Of a DNA stretch of 64,000 nt, positions 1 to 10,005 are shown in pieces. The notes under the pieces were generated by a model. That model had not been told where the DNA came from. It ran no database searches and worked only from the letters and a program-made list of their open reading frames with translations. Both the position numbers and the translations under genes were made by a program. Position 1 is the first letter of the stretch. Each line of letters starts with the position of its first letter. Origin of the DNA: Pythium myriotylum (taxonomy: Eukaryota > Oomycota > Peronosporomycetes > Pythiales > Pythiaceae); the NCBI GenBank assembly GCA_023091665.1, contig JALJCQ010000004.1:1736001-1800000 (forward strand). The letters are read 5' to 3'.

Positions 1-891
1 TTCCTGGCTTGCAAATCGCGTTTGGGCGTGTTGAAGCTCACTGTGGAGCTCGCCCACGCGCACCGCCAAGCCCGTCTTGGTTGTCTCGAGGTTGATAGCG
101 AAGCCCCTCAAGTCTTCAACCCGGTTCAGCAGCCGCTGACAATCGCGGCACCCGGATGACGGCCGGTTCTCGAGATGCCTCGCGCGTGCCTCCTGCGCTC
201 GGAGCCTACCTTCGAGCATCATGATCGTGGTCGACCGGGGATCGTCTCTTGTCAGCGAGCTGGTCTCGCGCACGCTTGCGATGTCGGCCAGGGTCGAAGC
301 CACGTGCGACAGCCACGCGTTCGAGCGCGCCGTGCACACCACGCGCTCGAAAAGGCGCTCCTCACCGTACATCTCAGCGAGGTTCGCGTACAGCGCCGTC
401 GCCTTCGTCACCACGTTCGCGATCCGCTCGGCGCTTGGGTGCTCAGGTGGCGGGCTCCGATCGTCGTGGCGAGAGAGCACGACGTTGTCGACGTCCTCCC
501 CCTCTCGAAATAGTGAGCGCAGCACGTGGCCAACCGGAACCTCCCAGTTGTCACGATCGTCAAACGGGTGCGCCGAAGCCGGTAGCTGGATTGCCAGCAA
601 GGCCTCGAGCCGGTCGAAGGACCCGGTCAAGTCGACGTCGACTTGATCCGGTCGCCGCAACCTCTCAGCAACCTGCCGCAAGAGGATACGGCTGAACGAA
701 CGGACGCCCTCGACCTCAGGAAACGGATGCGCCTGCCCCGACTCGTCGACTCGCAGCCGGCTCGCCGGCGACGTCCATGGCACGATCTCAGAGCCTGCGG
801 AACCGGGATCAACATCTCCGCGTCGGCCAAGTGTTCAGATGCGATACGTACCAGTCGTGCCCGCCACCTCCGCCGCCTGCGCTGCACTCAT
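1..891 (-). pseudogene. Antisense or gag-like ORF of an LTR element, one in-frame stop, continues past the window start
   Basis: The minus strand is open from an ATG at 891 down to base 1, apart from one TGA at 835-837. About 290 residues follow the stop. The C-terminal part is rich in heptad-like Leu/Ala/Glu patterns and holds a C-x2-C motif (GCRDC) near the window edge. I find no gag zinc knuckle, protease or RT, so I cannot name the protein. It starts only 85 bp from an LTR-like block (976-2157) and reads away from it. That layout matches the antisense ORF of the complete element at 3210-11265. It could be gag of a minus-strand element, or an antisense accessory ORF beside a plus-strand 3' LTR. 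A purine-rich stretch just before the LTR on plus (960-975) favours the second reading. The real start could be downstream of the TGA. Confidence 0.55.
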
Positions 892-975
892 GCCCGTTGT
901 GGCAAGCGCGCTGTTGTGTGCTGCCCCCTCCGACATCAAGAATGGCGTCGGGGAACAACACAGGGGCGGTTTTGA

Positions 976-2157
976 TGTAGCGGGACCGGTTCCCCGCGGA
1001 CTTTCCCGGAATTCCCCATCTCTGTGGGACCGGGAACTGTCAAGAACCACTGTGGTTCTTTAGGATAGGTCTAAAATTGTGTACTACACACTAGCTGGGT
1101 ATTTATACCCAGTTTCCGGCTTCCGGCGTGCCACACTAATAGTACCGGAAAACACGGTACCTGACTCCACTGGCGAATATTACCAGCCAGTTAGAGATTT
1201 CAGGGAAGTGTCTGGTATATTACCGGTTCTAGCGGAAAATTACCGTTAGTTTCGTGTGTGCCATTAGCCGTCCGTACTGGTCCGCGAACCCATTGGAATC
1301 TGATTCGCACCCGCCGGTACCTCCTCGATTCTGGTTTAGTAAACAGGTTCTCCCGGTTATAAGAGGGACGGGACAACCGGCCCACCCTCCGTAATAGACT
1401 TCCCCTTTTGCCTTGTCTGCTCCAAGTCTTCGGGCCTACAACAGCAGTTGTATCGGTGGCCACCTCGACATCCCGGTTCTCTAAGGTACTGGCTGTGTGT
1501 TGGAGTGCTCTGGCGGTGTGTACTGCGTGTGTGTGCGTTGCCTTGTGAGTCGTGGAGCCGGTCAAGTGACTGGGTGAAGCGGTTTCCTGGTTCGATAACC
1601 TAAGGGAAGTGGCTCAGGCCACGGACTGAGGGTTTTTATAGTGTGGTTGCGAGCTGTATTAACTGGGAAACCCGGTAATACATTCTATTGTATTTGTCTT
1701 TCTTGCGTTTGCTCCGGTCTGGGACCGGTTGCTTGGACTGGTTGATCGCTCCGTGCCGTCACAGTCCCCCCTTTTCCCTTGCATTTCCGTAGTATCTGAA
1801 GGTTCTGGCAACCGGTTTGCCTACCAAATCAGACAGCATCGGGTAGCGGGTCATTTCCTCTATTACCCAGCTTCTGAAGAACCGTCAAAGGGTACACAAC
1901 GTGAGGTGCTAGCCGGGTGAGCATTCTATCTCGCTTGCGCTAGTCATCTTTGGATATCTGCGTGGAGAAAGCTTTGCCCACCTTCTGCGATCGCTTTTTG
2001 CCTGCTATTGAAACCGGGTTAGTCTGTCGTGGCTGAACCGGAATCGCAGCAGCAGCAGAGCGTGAGCAGCTAAGTTTGGCAAGTGTTTCCCGGCTCCTAG
2101 CGCTACCCCTTCGCTAGTTGGAGCCGGGTGGATTGTCAAAAACGTACGACCGCTACA
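976..2157 (+). repeat. Long terminal repeat (1182 bp) of an LTR retrotransposon
   Basis: The block begins TGTAGCGG and ends CCGCTACA, an 8-bp perfect terminal inverted repeat with the usual TG...CA ends. It has no coding frame of its own. The bases just outside differ (TTTGA and TCACA), so it is not a solo LTR with an intact TSD; one side must be the element interior. The plus sequence before it (CAGGGGCGGTTTTGA) resembles a polypurine tract, which would make this the 3' LTR of a plus-strand element lying off the left edge. The second LTR is not in the window, so identity rests on the termini and on the adjacent ORF. Confidence 0.6.
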
Positions 2158-2215
2158 TCACAGTGGTCGCTTCTGGGCGACGGCAGACACCACTTTTTGA
2201 GTTGTGCGAGGTGAT

Positions 2216-3207
2216 TTAGATAACGATGGCCATGTACCCCATTCGTATCATTCGCTCCGTTTCCTTTGGATCTTGCCGTCGTTTCCTTCGGATCCTGGAA
2301 ACCGGTTTGCACCAGTATCGTTGAGATTTTTCGCAGCGAGCAGGGTCATCCTGAGTGCCATGGTACCTGATTTCTAACCAACTGGAGGATCGAACCTCGT
2401 TTACTACGTGACGACAGGGCGTGGCATGCCAGGCATTTCCGTTGGTTAACATCCGCCCTCAGGTCCGGGGAACGAACTGGCCATTCCATAACTGCTATTT
2501 CAACATCCTTAAAGAACTTTCACGTCTCACGAGAAGCATGAATCGACGCATTGTCCTGCTCGAAGATGAAATCGAGACCGTAGTGGTAGTGTGCATAAGT
2601 GCTCATGTGCTATCCCCCGTGTTGACAGCGTGCGTACTCGCGACCTTCAAGGCGAAGGTCGCACCAGCAGTACTTGTAACCATCAGACCCACCTAGGTGA
2701 AACTTCTTTTCATTGGAAAAAATGATTTTGTTCCATTTTCTCCGCTGAAAGTCATGCTGTTCGTCTACGCTAGCGCTTGGTCTTTTGCGCAGGCATCAGG
2801 GACAAGGCGCGGTCTATCTTGGTCGTCTACGTCAGAAATGATGCGCTGAATCGTGAGGGCATTGATGGGTTGATGGGTAGATCCAGCCGCAGCTTGGGCT
2901 GCGCAGCGGAGTATAAGCCCGTCGCAGCCGATCGCACGAGGCGACAAAGCTCACGATCCGTGAGCTTCTGTCGCCTGCCCCTCTTCTTCTCTGGGAGAGG
3001 GGGCTTCATGACGCGCGTGACGGTGGTAGCAGAGCACCTGACAGGCTTGGCGACCTCGTGAACGCGGAAGCCAGCTTCGCGGAGGGTTTCACGACGCATC
3101 GTCGAATGACTACCACGAATTTGTGAGCAACATACACTCATACATAACACATTCACTCTATTTGACTTGAATAAAATATGGATGCGTGTTTCATGAATTT
3201 TGGCCAC
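2216..3207 (-). pseudogene. Decayed Tc1/mariner transposase
   Basis: Reading the minus strand in shifting frames gives a recognisable Tc1/mariner transposase. The N-terminal helix-turn-helix region lies at about 3207-2880 (basic linker KKRGRRQKLTDREL). A first catalytic block follows at about 2750-2640, reading WNKIIFSNEKKFHL, where the family normally has Asp in S-D-E-K; here it is Asn. The second block at about 2555-2465 reads EQDNASIHASRET, a stop, then VMEWPVRSPDL, the typical D-N-A and W-P-x-x-S-P-D-L signature. Frameshifts near 2840 and several stops show it is dead. The young Gypsy element sits directly against its 5' end. Confidence 0.8.
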
Positions 3208-3209
3208 CC
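3205..3209. repeat. Target-site duplication CACCC, left copy
   Basis: CACCC lies immediately outside the left LTR and is repeated exactly at 11266-11270 outside the right LTR. Five base pairs is the usual Ty3/Gypsy duplication. Confidence 0.92.
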
Positions 3210-3521
3210 TGTAATGGGCGCAGATCCGTTACACAGCGTCGAGACCCCTGTCCCGACGCTCAGATTGGGCTCTTGACTTGACGGTAAATTGGACTCTGCA
3301 TTGAGAGGTCCAGACATCTCTGGACCTCATTAAACCTACTCTGATGTCCCTAATAAAACCTATGTATGCGGTGTCGTCCTCTGATAGGATGAAATATCAG
3401 AGAATTTCCACCAATGGAAATGCAACAAGAACACACGCGTCTCTGACCAATCAGAGACACGGGAGGGACAACTCTCTCTTATAGAACCTACTCTCTTGTA
3501 ATGGGCTGTGGGCCCATTACA
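3210..3521 (-). repeat. 3' LTR of the Gypsy element (312 bp)
   Basis: It is bounded by TGTAATGGGC and GCCCATTACA, a 10-bp terminal inverted repeat. It is near-identical to 10954-11265. In element orientation the outer end is at 3210. Confidence 0.95.
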
Positions 3522-3535
3522 TCATCCCCCTCTTC
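3522..3535 (-). promoter_or_regulatory. Polypurine tract
   Basis: On the minus strand the bases directly before the 3' LTR read GAAGAGGGGGATGA, an almost pure purine run in the position where plus-strand DNA synthesis is primed in LTR retrotransposons. Confidence 0.7.
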
Positions 3536-3726
3536 AAGAACTGACCAACGGGAAGTCAACCCAAGGGACGAGGACACGGAGCGCGCACGAGCGGGCGCGC
3601 GCGCTTTCTTCAACGGGCGATCCCGGCGCACCCGGGATCAGGCAGTTAGGCGAGAGCGCCGGCGGAGGCCAGCGCAGTCTTCAATCTTTTTCGGACGGCA
3701 CCAAGACACCCAGACGTCAAGGCGCG

Positions 3727-4446
3727 ATGGCTCAACCGTCGCAACAACAAGCTGGCTCCCGCGGCAACGCGGACGCACCGACGACAACGACAACTCAAGC
3801 ATCGACAGTGGCGTCGAGCACAACGACGCCCACGACGGCGGCGACAACGGAAGTCACGACGACAGCAGCGGCAGCCACGACGACTTCGGCCGTGGCACCC
3901 GAGACGTTGAGCGATGAGGCGATGGCGCGAGTGTTGGAACAAGTCAACACACATCAAGGCACAAGCTTCGCAGCGCCGCCACGTGCAGCGCTCTTCGATC
4001 CTCAGCTCGGTGGAATCGCGGACCGGGAGCTGTACCCAGTCCCTTATCGCGACATCTCGCGCTTCGCCAACCCACGCAGTCTCACGGCCGACGAGATTCA
4101 TGAGTGGTTTTTTCGCTACCGCAAAGCAAGGGGCAAGACGATGAACGTGGTCGCGACCGCGTTGCAACAGTCGTGAAATGCTTTCGCTCGTATATGGAAC
4201 AAAGGCGAGATCGAGTCGACCGTCGTGCGCTGGGAGACCGCCCAGCGCGAGCACTCGCTCGGGCGACTGCGCGAGGAACTTCATCGTCTGTGTGAGGCGC
4301 GGCGCATAACGTGTCACGTCGATGTCGAGGAGGGTTGTCGTGCTTGCGCGCAGGCCGGGGCCACGCGCGCGACTTGGACGGAGTGGGATGCCGACTATTG
4401 TCGCCATCAGAATGAAGAAGATCTTCGACGTGCGCTCGGTCTCTAG
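3727..4446 (+). CDS. Antisense accessory ORF between pol and the 3' LTR, interrupted by one TGA
   Basis: The plus strand is open from an ATG at 3727 to a TGA at 4174-4176 (149 residues), then open in the same frame to a TAG at 4444-4446. The first part is Thr/Ala-rich low complexity (about residues 20-55). After it comes a more ordinary sequence with a charged, aromatic block around residue 135 and, past the TGA, a leucine-heptad stretch followed by GCRAC. It lies antisense to the element and does not overlap pol, so it is not a shadow of pol. I know no function for it. The left LTR would be its natural promoter if that LTR fires in both directions. An intron or readthrough could bypass the TGA. 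Confidence 0.45.
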
Positions 4447-4467
4447 GGGCGCGCTCTCTCTCTCAGG

Positions 4468-7400
4468 CTAGAGCTGCTGGGACCGTGCCGCAAGCTGGTC
4501 CTCGTACTGCCGGACAAGACCAGGGATCTCAAGCGCGAGCGTCGGCCCGTGCTCCCACGTATCCTGATCATCAGGGAAGCCAAGCCAGTGGACGCGATAG
4601 AAGCGAGCCTTGGGGATCGCAGTCTTCTTCTTCGTACCGCCACGACGCATACGCGCCGTGGCCTCAGGATCGGGGCGATCATCGTGGTCAACAATACGGT
4701 CGACCACCCACCGAAGATCACCGTTGGCATCAATCAGCGGCGGCGGGCCATCACGAACAAAGCGCGCAGTGGGGCCACCACGCGGCCCCGGAGTCGACGC
4801 ATCCGCCTCACGATCGGTGGGACCAGCGCTACGCCGGTCTCGACTGGAACGAGCCACGTCGTCCCGATCCTCCCCGCGAGCAATCCCACGGGTATCAACA
4901 AGATCACCGCGCACAGGACTCGGACTTAAAGCGTCGAGTTGATCGTCTGCAGAACTTCCTCGTGCCAGATCTTCAGCAGAAGGCAGACGACGCGGTCGAT
5001 CAGATCGCGACACTTGAGACGGAGCAAGAGTCGCACGGGACTCGGATGTATCAGCTCGAGCAGGACGCTCGAGCTCAGGGTCAGTCTCACGAAGCCTTCC
5101 GTGAGGAGTTCCGGGGGTGCCGTCGCGAATTTGATCCTGCTGAGCTGCGCGATCTTCTTCACGAACAAGCCCGGCAGAACGCCGAGCTTCGTCAACGCCT
5201 TCAGCAACTAGAGGATCGGCTCGAACGCGCCGAGTCGCAAGCGGAGAAGCGGATGTCAACAGAGGCGCCGGGACAGCCCGACCCGAAGAAGCAGCGGAAG
5301 AACGCGTCACCGGACGCGTCGACTGGTGACGGAGGCGACGGGAATCCTCGTCGCGGAGGTCGGCAGCGAGATCCGAAGAAGTGAGGTACGGCTTCAGGCG
5401 CCCAACGTAGAAGGTCGGGTGCAAGCGCAACTTCTTGGGAAGTTCTAGCGTGTAGGCGTCACCGACAACGTTGGTAACTTTAAATGGACCGATATATCTT
5501 GGCAACAACTTGTTCGATCCCAAGTGACTGATGAGCCGCTCTGGTAAGTTCTGCGTCGAGAGCAGAACACGATCTCCCACATCGAACTCGGTTCGATTCG
5601 AGCGGCCGCTCGAATCAGCGTTTTCCTTCTGACGGTCGACTGCGTCCGCGACGGAGTCTCGCACAAATCGCACAATGGCTTGTCGCTTTTCGACGAAGTC
5701 GTTGATCGACTTCTCTTCTCTCGGCGATAGGGTCGAGAGCTCTGGCAATGCATCGAAGTTGAACTCGGACGACGGGTTCTCGCGCGCAGTTAGGACCGCT
5801 GCTATCACCGCTTCGATCGCATTGAGGTCTACGTCCATGTCTTCACCTCCGTTTCCAGCGGCGGCCGGAGACACGGGCTCTTCGTCGACGTCCATGCCGG
5901 CCGGGTGGTCGGCATATCCGTTCTCGATAAGGTTATTCTCTGTGGAGCCCTCGAACTCGGGGGCGGGGGCACGGTCTGGGTTTGCTTGAACTTCCTCATG
6001 GTCGAAATATTGAACGTTTTCGAAACCTTGAACATCACCGTGGACCTGGCCGGGGCTAGGACCTTGAACTTGAGTCTCGTGCTGATGATCCACGCGACTT
6101 GATTGGGTGGGGCGTGACGCGTCATCGTTGGGGGCAGATGCCCGAGCAGAACTTGTCACTTCCAGCGTCGAATATCTCGATGCTCCTCCCACACCTGAAT
6201 GAGAGCGACCCGGTGAGGCGAAGAGCGTCGCCGGGGTACGCGAATGACGGCCATAGTTGACGTAGAAGGGCGTCATCCCCGACGACACGTGCACCGTAAT
6301 ATTCAGTGCGAACTCAACAAGAGGCAAGAACTCGCTCCACTCATGGAATGATGTGGCGTAACTGCGAAGCACATCTTGGAGAACCCGATTAACGCGTTCA
6401 GTCTGCCCGTCTGTTTCGGGATGGGCAGCCGTCGACATTTGCAAGCGAGTGTCCAATAGCTTGAACAGCGATCGCCAGAAGAGGGAGGTGAATCGAGGGT
6501 CTCGATCCGACACGATGGTCTCCGGGAGGCCGTGGAGGCGGAAGACACTGTCGAGAAACACAGCGGCGGCCTCTTCTGCTGTGATCGTTTGCTTCACCGC
6601 CGCGAGATGAACCATCTTGGAGAGACGGTCCACAAAGACCATGATCCCATCACGGTCTTGCGAGTCTTTGGGGAATCCGAAGACGAAGTCGAGGCTGACG
6701 GAGTCCCAGACATCACGTGGGACTGGGAGAGGCCGGAGCGGCGCCTGTTGAGCGGGTGACGGCTTCACGCGCTGGCAAACTTCGCACGTGCGGACCCATT
6801 TCCGCACCCACTTGTACTGGTGAGGCCAGTAATAGTTCCTCGAAAGTGAGAGGAATGTCTTCTCTCGTCCTAAATGACCTCCGACGGGCGCATCATGATG
6901 CTCGTGGATGAGACGAAGTCGAATGTCGTCGTCATTGGGGACGATGACGCGAGGAGCGTCGGTCTTATCGACGCTATAGTAGAGGAGACCGTCGGTAAGC
7001 TGGTACCGGCGGACACGAGCACGCACACGAGGTGTAAGTCGGAACAGCAGTGACTCCGAACCGTCAGAGCCGTCAGAAGATAGGAACTCAATTAACTCTT
7101 GGCAGACAGGGTCGGAGGAGTAGGCTCGGCGAATGTCGTCGGTGAGCGACGACTGCACAGAGTGAATCAAAGCGTTGAGGCCTTCCTCAACGCACCTTGG
7201 ACATTCTTGGGGCGCCGACGACTCATCGATCGGCGCGCGCGGGTCGTAGTCCGGGCGATGTGAGAGCGCATCCGCGAGGGTGTTGCTCTTTCCTGGCTTG
7301 TAGTGTACAACAAAGTTATACTCGGCGAAGAACGACAGCCAACGGGCCATCCGTTGGAACAGGTGCGGAGACTTCGTCGCCGTTCGCAACGACGCATGAT

Positions 7401-10005
7401 CCGTGTAGATGGCGAACTGCTGTTCGCCCAGCAGATACACTCGGAACTTGGCGAGTGCGTACTTCATGGCAAGGAGTTCCTTGTCGTGGACCGGGTAATT
7501 CCGCTCGGCCGTCTTCAGCTGCCGTGACTGGTAGCTGATCACTCGCTCACGGCCCTCAGCATCAAACTGCATGAGGGCGCAGCCGATAGCATAGTCACTC
7601 GCGTCGCAAACGACGTGGAAGGGTCGATCGTAGTCGGGGAGCGCCAAGATCGGCGCTTCTTGTAGGCTCGACTTGACCGAGTCAAAGGCCTGCTGGTGCT
7701 CAGCGGACCATTTCCACTCGACGTCCTTCCGCAGAAGCTGCGAGAGCGGCTGGACGAGGGCTGCATAATTCTTCGTGTATATGTGCAGATAATCTGCGAG
7801 CCCCAGCCACTGCCGAAGTTGCTTCTGGTCCTTGGGCACGGGCCAGGCACAGATCGAGGCGACCTTCTCAGGATCGGAACGAACACCGTCCTTGCTCACG
7901 TAGCAGCCTAGCACCGGAATTTCCGGTGCGAAGAATACACACTTCTTCAGATTCGCGTAGAGCTTGTGTGTTCGCATCGCTTCGAACACTTGGCGAAGAA
8001 GTTCAGTGTGAACATCCTCCGGCGCCCTGCCGTCCTCAGCCTTGCTGTGGACAAAGATGTCGTCGAAGTAGCTCGGCGCAAAGCTGCGGAACGGCCGCAG
8101 CACGTGCGATACCATCCTGTTGATGGTCGCTGGTGCGTTCTTGAGACCCTGAGGCATCACTAACCACTCCCAGAGCATTCCACTCGGCGTGCTGACAGCC
8201 GTGAGCGGGACATCCTGCTCGCGCATAAGGATCTGGTAGAAGCCATCCATCAAATCGATGGCACTGAACACGACCGACCCGGACATCGAGTCCAAGATCA
8301 TGTCCTTTCGAGGTATCGGTGTTTGTGCCGGTATCGTAGCGTCGTTCAGCTTGTTGAATGCGTGAACAATCCGCCAGCCGCCGGCAGCTTTCTTGACGCA
8401 GAACGTTGGGCTCGAGTGCGGGGAAACCGACTCACGAACGTGACCTGCTTGTCTGCGGGCCTCGAAAAAGGCATCAATAGCCTCAACTTGATCGCGGGGA
8501 AGCGGCCACTGGCGCATCACACAGTACTTTGAGCCTGGCACGAGATCGATCTCGTGTCGAACACCGCGGTCAGGCGGTAATGCTTTCGGGACTTCGTCCG
8601 GAAAGATGTCTTGGAACTCCAAGACGAGTTCGTACGCCTTGCTACCTGATTTCTTGAGGGCCTCTAGAGACTGCGCTGCGTAGCGCTGCTCACGCTGGGT
8701 CTTTGAGGTCGCGTCGGGATTCATTGTCGACGCTGTCATGAAGTGATCATCCTCTGCAACGATCACGCACACCTGTTCGATCCCACCACGCTTGAGATCC
8801 TTCAAAAATGTCTTCATCGAGATCGTGCCACATTGCACGATCTCCGCTGCCATACGCGGGGGGTTTGGCACCCGGATGCGCTGGAACGCCGGCGCCGCGG
8901 TTGTATAGATAGCCGCCAGGATATCTTCCTCCCCGTCTTCCAAAGCGACGAGACACGGTTTCTCGTCGCATACACGGTCTCCATCTTCGCAAGCGACGAG
9001 ACACGGTTTCTCATCGCAATCTTGGGACCCGGTCTCTAAGCCGGCGTCATCTTCACAAATCGTTGTGGAACCGCCACGTTGCGCTTCCTCTTCAGCAAGA
9101 AATGCGTCGACGATGTAATCGACCGACGCCTCATGTGCAGCGCGCGCACGTTTCGCGCGCAGACTCTTGCGCTTCCCAGCGTGTGAGCCCGACTTTCGTC
9201 GAGCTCGTCGTCGACGCGGCGTCGACGGCGCCATCGATGGAGCATCCTTGACGGGAGTCGAACTGGTCGACTCGCAGCTATCAGCGCCGACAGGGCCATC
9301 GCTCTCTGTGGCGGCTGTAGTAGCTGCGGATGAACATACGGACATGTTCATCCACCAGACTTCGTCGATAACGGCGAACGCTTCATCATCGATGGTGCCG
9401 GACGCGACAGCGCCGACACTCTTCACGGACCGACTTTTCCAGTCGATCCGGGGTTCGTGGCGTTCGAACCACGGTAAGCCGAAGATGCAATCGAACCTCT
9501 TGTCCATGTCGATTGCGAAAAACACGTCTTCCTTCTCGGATCCACCGAGAACATACTTCATGTGTACCGAATGCTTCGGTACTTCTCGCGGCCTGCCGTC
9601 TGCAAGCCGAATCGTCATCTTCTCTCCTTCATCTCGAATCTTCATACCCGAGCACTTCTTCAGGCAACCAATGCGAACGAAATTCTTCGTTGCTCCGCAA
9701 TCCAGCAGGGCTGTGATCGGCTCATCCATTCCGATCACTCTCACGCGAAGTGTGACCAACTTGTTGGAGCCACTGCTGGTGGTGGAGTTGAAACACGCCT
9801 CAGACGTGCTGGGGCCAAGGCGACAGTGCTCCACCATTGCACGCGCCGCCTCACTCCGGCCAGTAGGGCGCCCCGCACCTACTGGTCCGACTCGTTTTTT
9901 GACGAGTCGTCCGTCAGCTGATGGAAGCGGACGAATCGGCCCTGGGCGACCGACGCTGGCGCCGGCGCGAGACAATCTTTGGCGTGGTGGCCGGCTTTCT
10001 GGCAC
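4468..10005 (-). CDS. pol: Pol polyprotein: protease, RT, RNase H, integrase, chromodomain
   Basis: One open frame of 1845 codons. Approximate residues in that frame: protease LLDCGATKNF near 102 (Cys where D-S/T-G is usual); reverse transcriptase with YFDDIF near 646; RNase H CDASDYAIG near 800 with TDHASL; integrase zinc-binding part from about 1033 (HHDAPVGGHLGR), then catalytic Asp near 1105 (SLDFVFGF), Asp near 1165 (VSDRDPRF) and Glu near 1205 (TDGQTERVNR); a GPF-type module (RYIGPFKV); and a C-terminal chromodomain at about 1768-1835 (FYRVHWLGF, DTWE). The chromodomain places it among chromoviruses, which target heterochromatin. Gag lies upstream in a different frame and overlaps it by about 127 bp, consistent with -1 frameshifting. 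The true first pol codon is therefore uncertain. Confidence 0.93.
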   Translation of the reverse strand: MPESRPPRQRLSRAGASVGRPGPIRPLPSADGRLVKKRVGPVGAGRPTGRSEAARAMVEHCRLGPSTSEACFNSTTSSGSNKLVTLRVRVIGMDEPITALLDCGATKNFVRIGCLKKCSGMKIRDEGEKMTIRLADGRPREVPKHSVHMKYVLGGSEKEDVFFAIDMDKRFDCIFGLPWFERHEPRIDWKSRSVKSVGAVASGTIDDEAFAVIDEVWWMNMSVCSSAATTAATESDGPVGADSCESTSSTPVKDAPSMAPSTPRRRRARRKSGSHAGKRKSLRAKRARAAHEASVDYIVDAFLAEEEAQRGGSTTICEDDAGLETGSQDCDEKPCLVACEDGDRVCDEKPCLVALEDGEEDILAAIYTTAAPAFQRIRVPNPPRMAAEIVQCGTISMKTFLKDLKRGGIEQVCVIVAEDDHFMTASTMNPDATSKTQREQRYAAQSLEALKKSGSKAYELVLEFQDIFPDEVPKALPPDRGVRHEIDLVPGSKYCVMRQWPLPRDQVEAIDAFFEARRQAGHVRESVSPHSSPTFCVKKAAGGWRIVHAFNKLNDATIPAQTPIPRKDMILDSMSGSVVFSAIDLMDGFYQILMREQDVPLTAVSTPSGMLWEWLVMPQGLKNAPATINRMVSHVLRPFRSFAPSYFDDIFVHSKAEDGRAPEDVHTELLRQVFEAMRTHKLYANLKKCVFFAPEIPVLGCYVSKDGVRSDPEKVASICAWPVPKDQKQLRQWLGLADYLHIYTKNYAALVQPLSQLLRKDVEWKWSAEHQQAFDSVKSSLQEAPILALPDYDRPFHVVCDASDYAIGCALMQFDAEGRERVISYQSRQLKTAERNYPVHDKELLAMKYALAKFRVYLLGEQQFAIYTDHASLRTATKSPHLFQRMARWLSFFAEYNFVVHYKPGKSNTLADALSHRPDYDPRAPIDESSAPQECPRCVEEGLNALIHSVQSSLTDDIRRAYSSDPVCQELIEFLSSDGSDGSESLLFRLTPRVRARVRRYQLTDGLLYYSVDKTDAPRVIVPNDDDIRLRLIHEHHDAPVGGHLGREKTFLSLSRNYYWPHQYKWVRKWVRTCEVCQRVKPSPAQQAPLRPLPVPRDVWDSVSLDFVFGFPKDSQDRDGIMVFVDRLSKMVHLAAVKQTITAEEAAAVFLDSVFRLHGLPETIVSDRDPRFTSLFWRSLFKLLDTRLQMSTAAHPETDGQTERVNRVLQDVLRSYATSFHEWSEFLPLVEFALNITVHVSSGMTPFYVNYGRHSRTPATLFASPGRSHSGVGGASRYSTLEVTSSARASAPNDDASRPTQSSRVDHQHETQVQGPSPGQVHGDVQGFENVQYFDHEEVQANPDRAPAPEFEGSTENNLIENGYADHPAGMDVDEEPVSPAAAGNGGEDMDVDLNAIEAVIAAVLTARENPSSEFNFDALPELSTLSPREEKSINDFVEKRQAIVRFVRDSVADAVDRQKENADSSGRSNRTEFDVGDRVLLSTQNLPERLISHLGSNKLLPRYIGPFKVTNVVGDAYTLELPKKLRLHPTFYVGRLKPYLTSSDLAADLRDEDSRRLRHQSTRPVTRSSAASSGRAVPAPLLTSASPLATRRVRADPLVAEGVDEARRSAGLVREEDRAAQQDQIRDGTPGTPHGRLRETDPELERPARADTSESRATLAPSQVSRSDRPRRLPSAEDLARGSSADDQLDALSPSPVRGDLVDTRGIARGEDRDDVARSSRDRRSAGPTDREADASTPGPRGGPTARFVRDGPPPLIDANGDLRWVVDRIVDHDDRPDPEATARMRRGGTKKKTAIPKARFYRVHWLGFPDDQDTWEHGPTLALEIPGLVRQYEDQLAARSQQL

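Noticed and set aside
2165..2180. PBS-like TGGTCGCTTCTGG just after the 1.18-kb LTR on plus
   Set aside because: It would make that block a 5' LTR, but the sequence after it turns into the Tc1 relic within 50 bp and holds no gag. The polypurine-like tract on the other side fits better.
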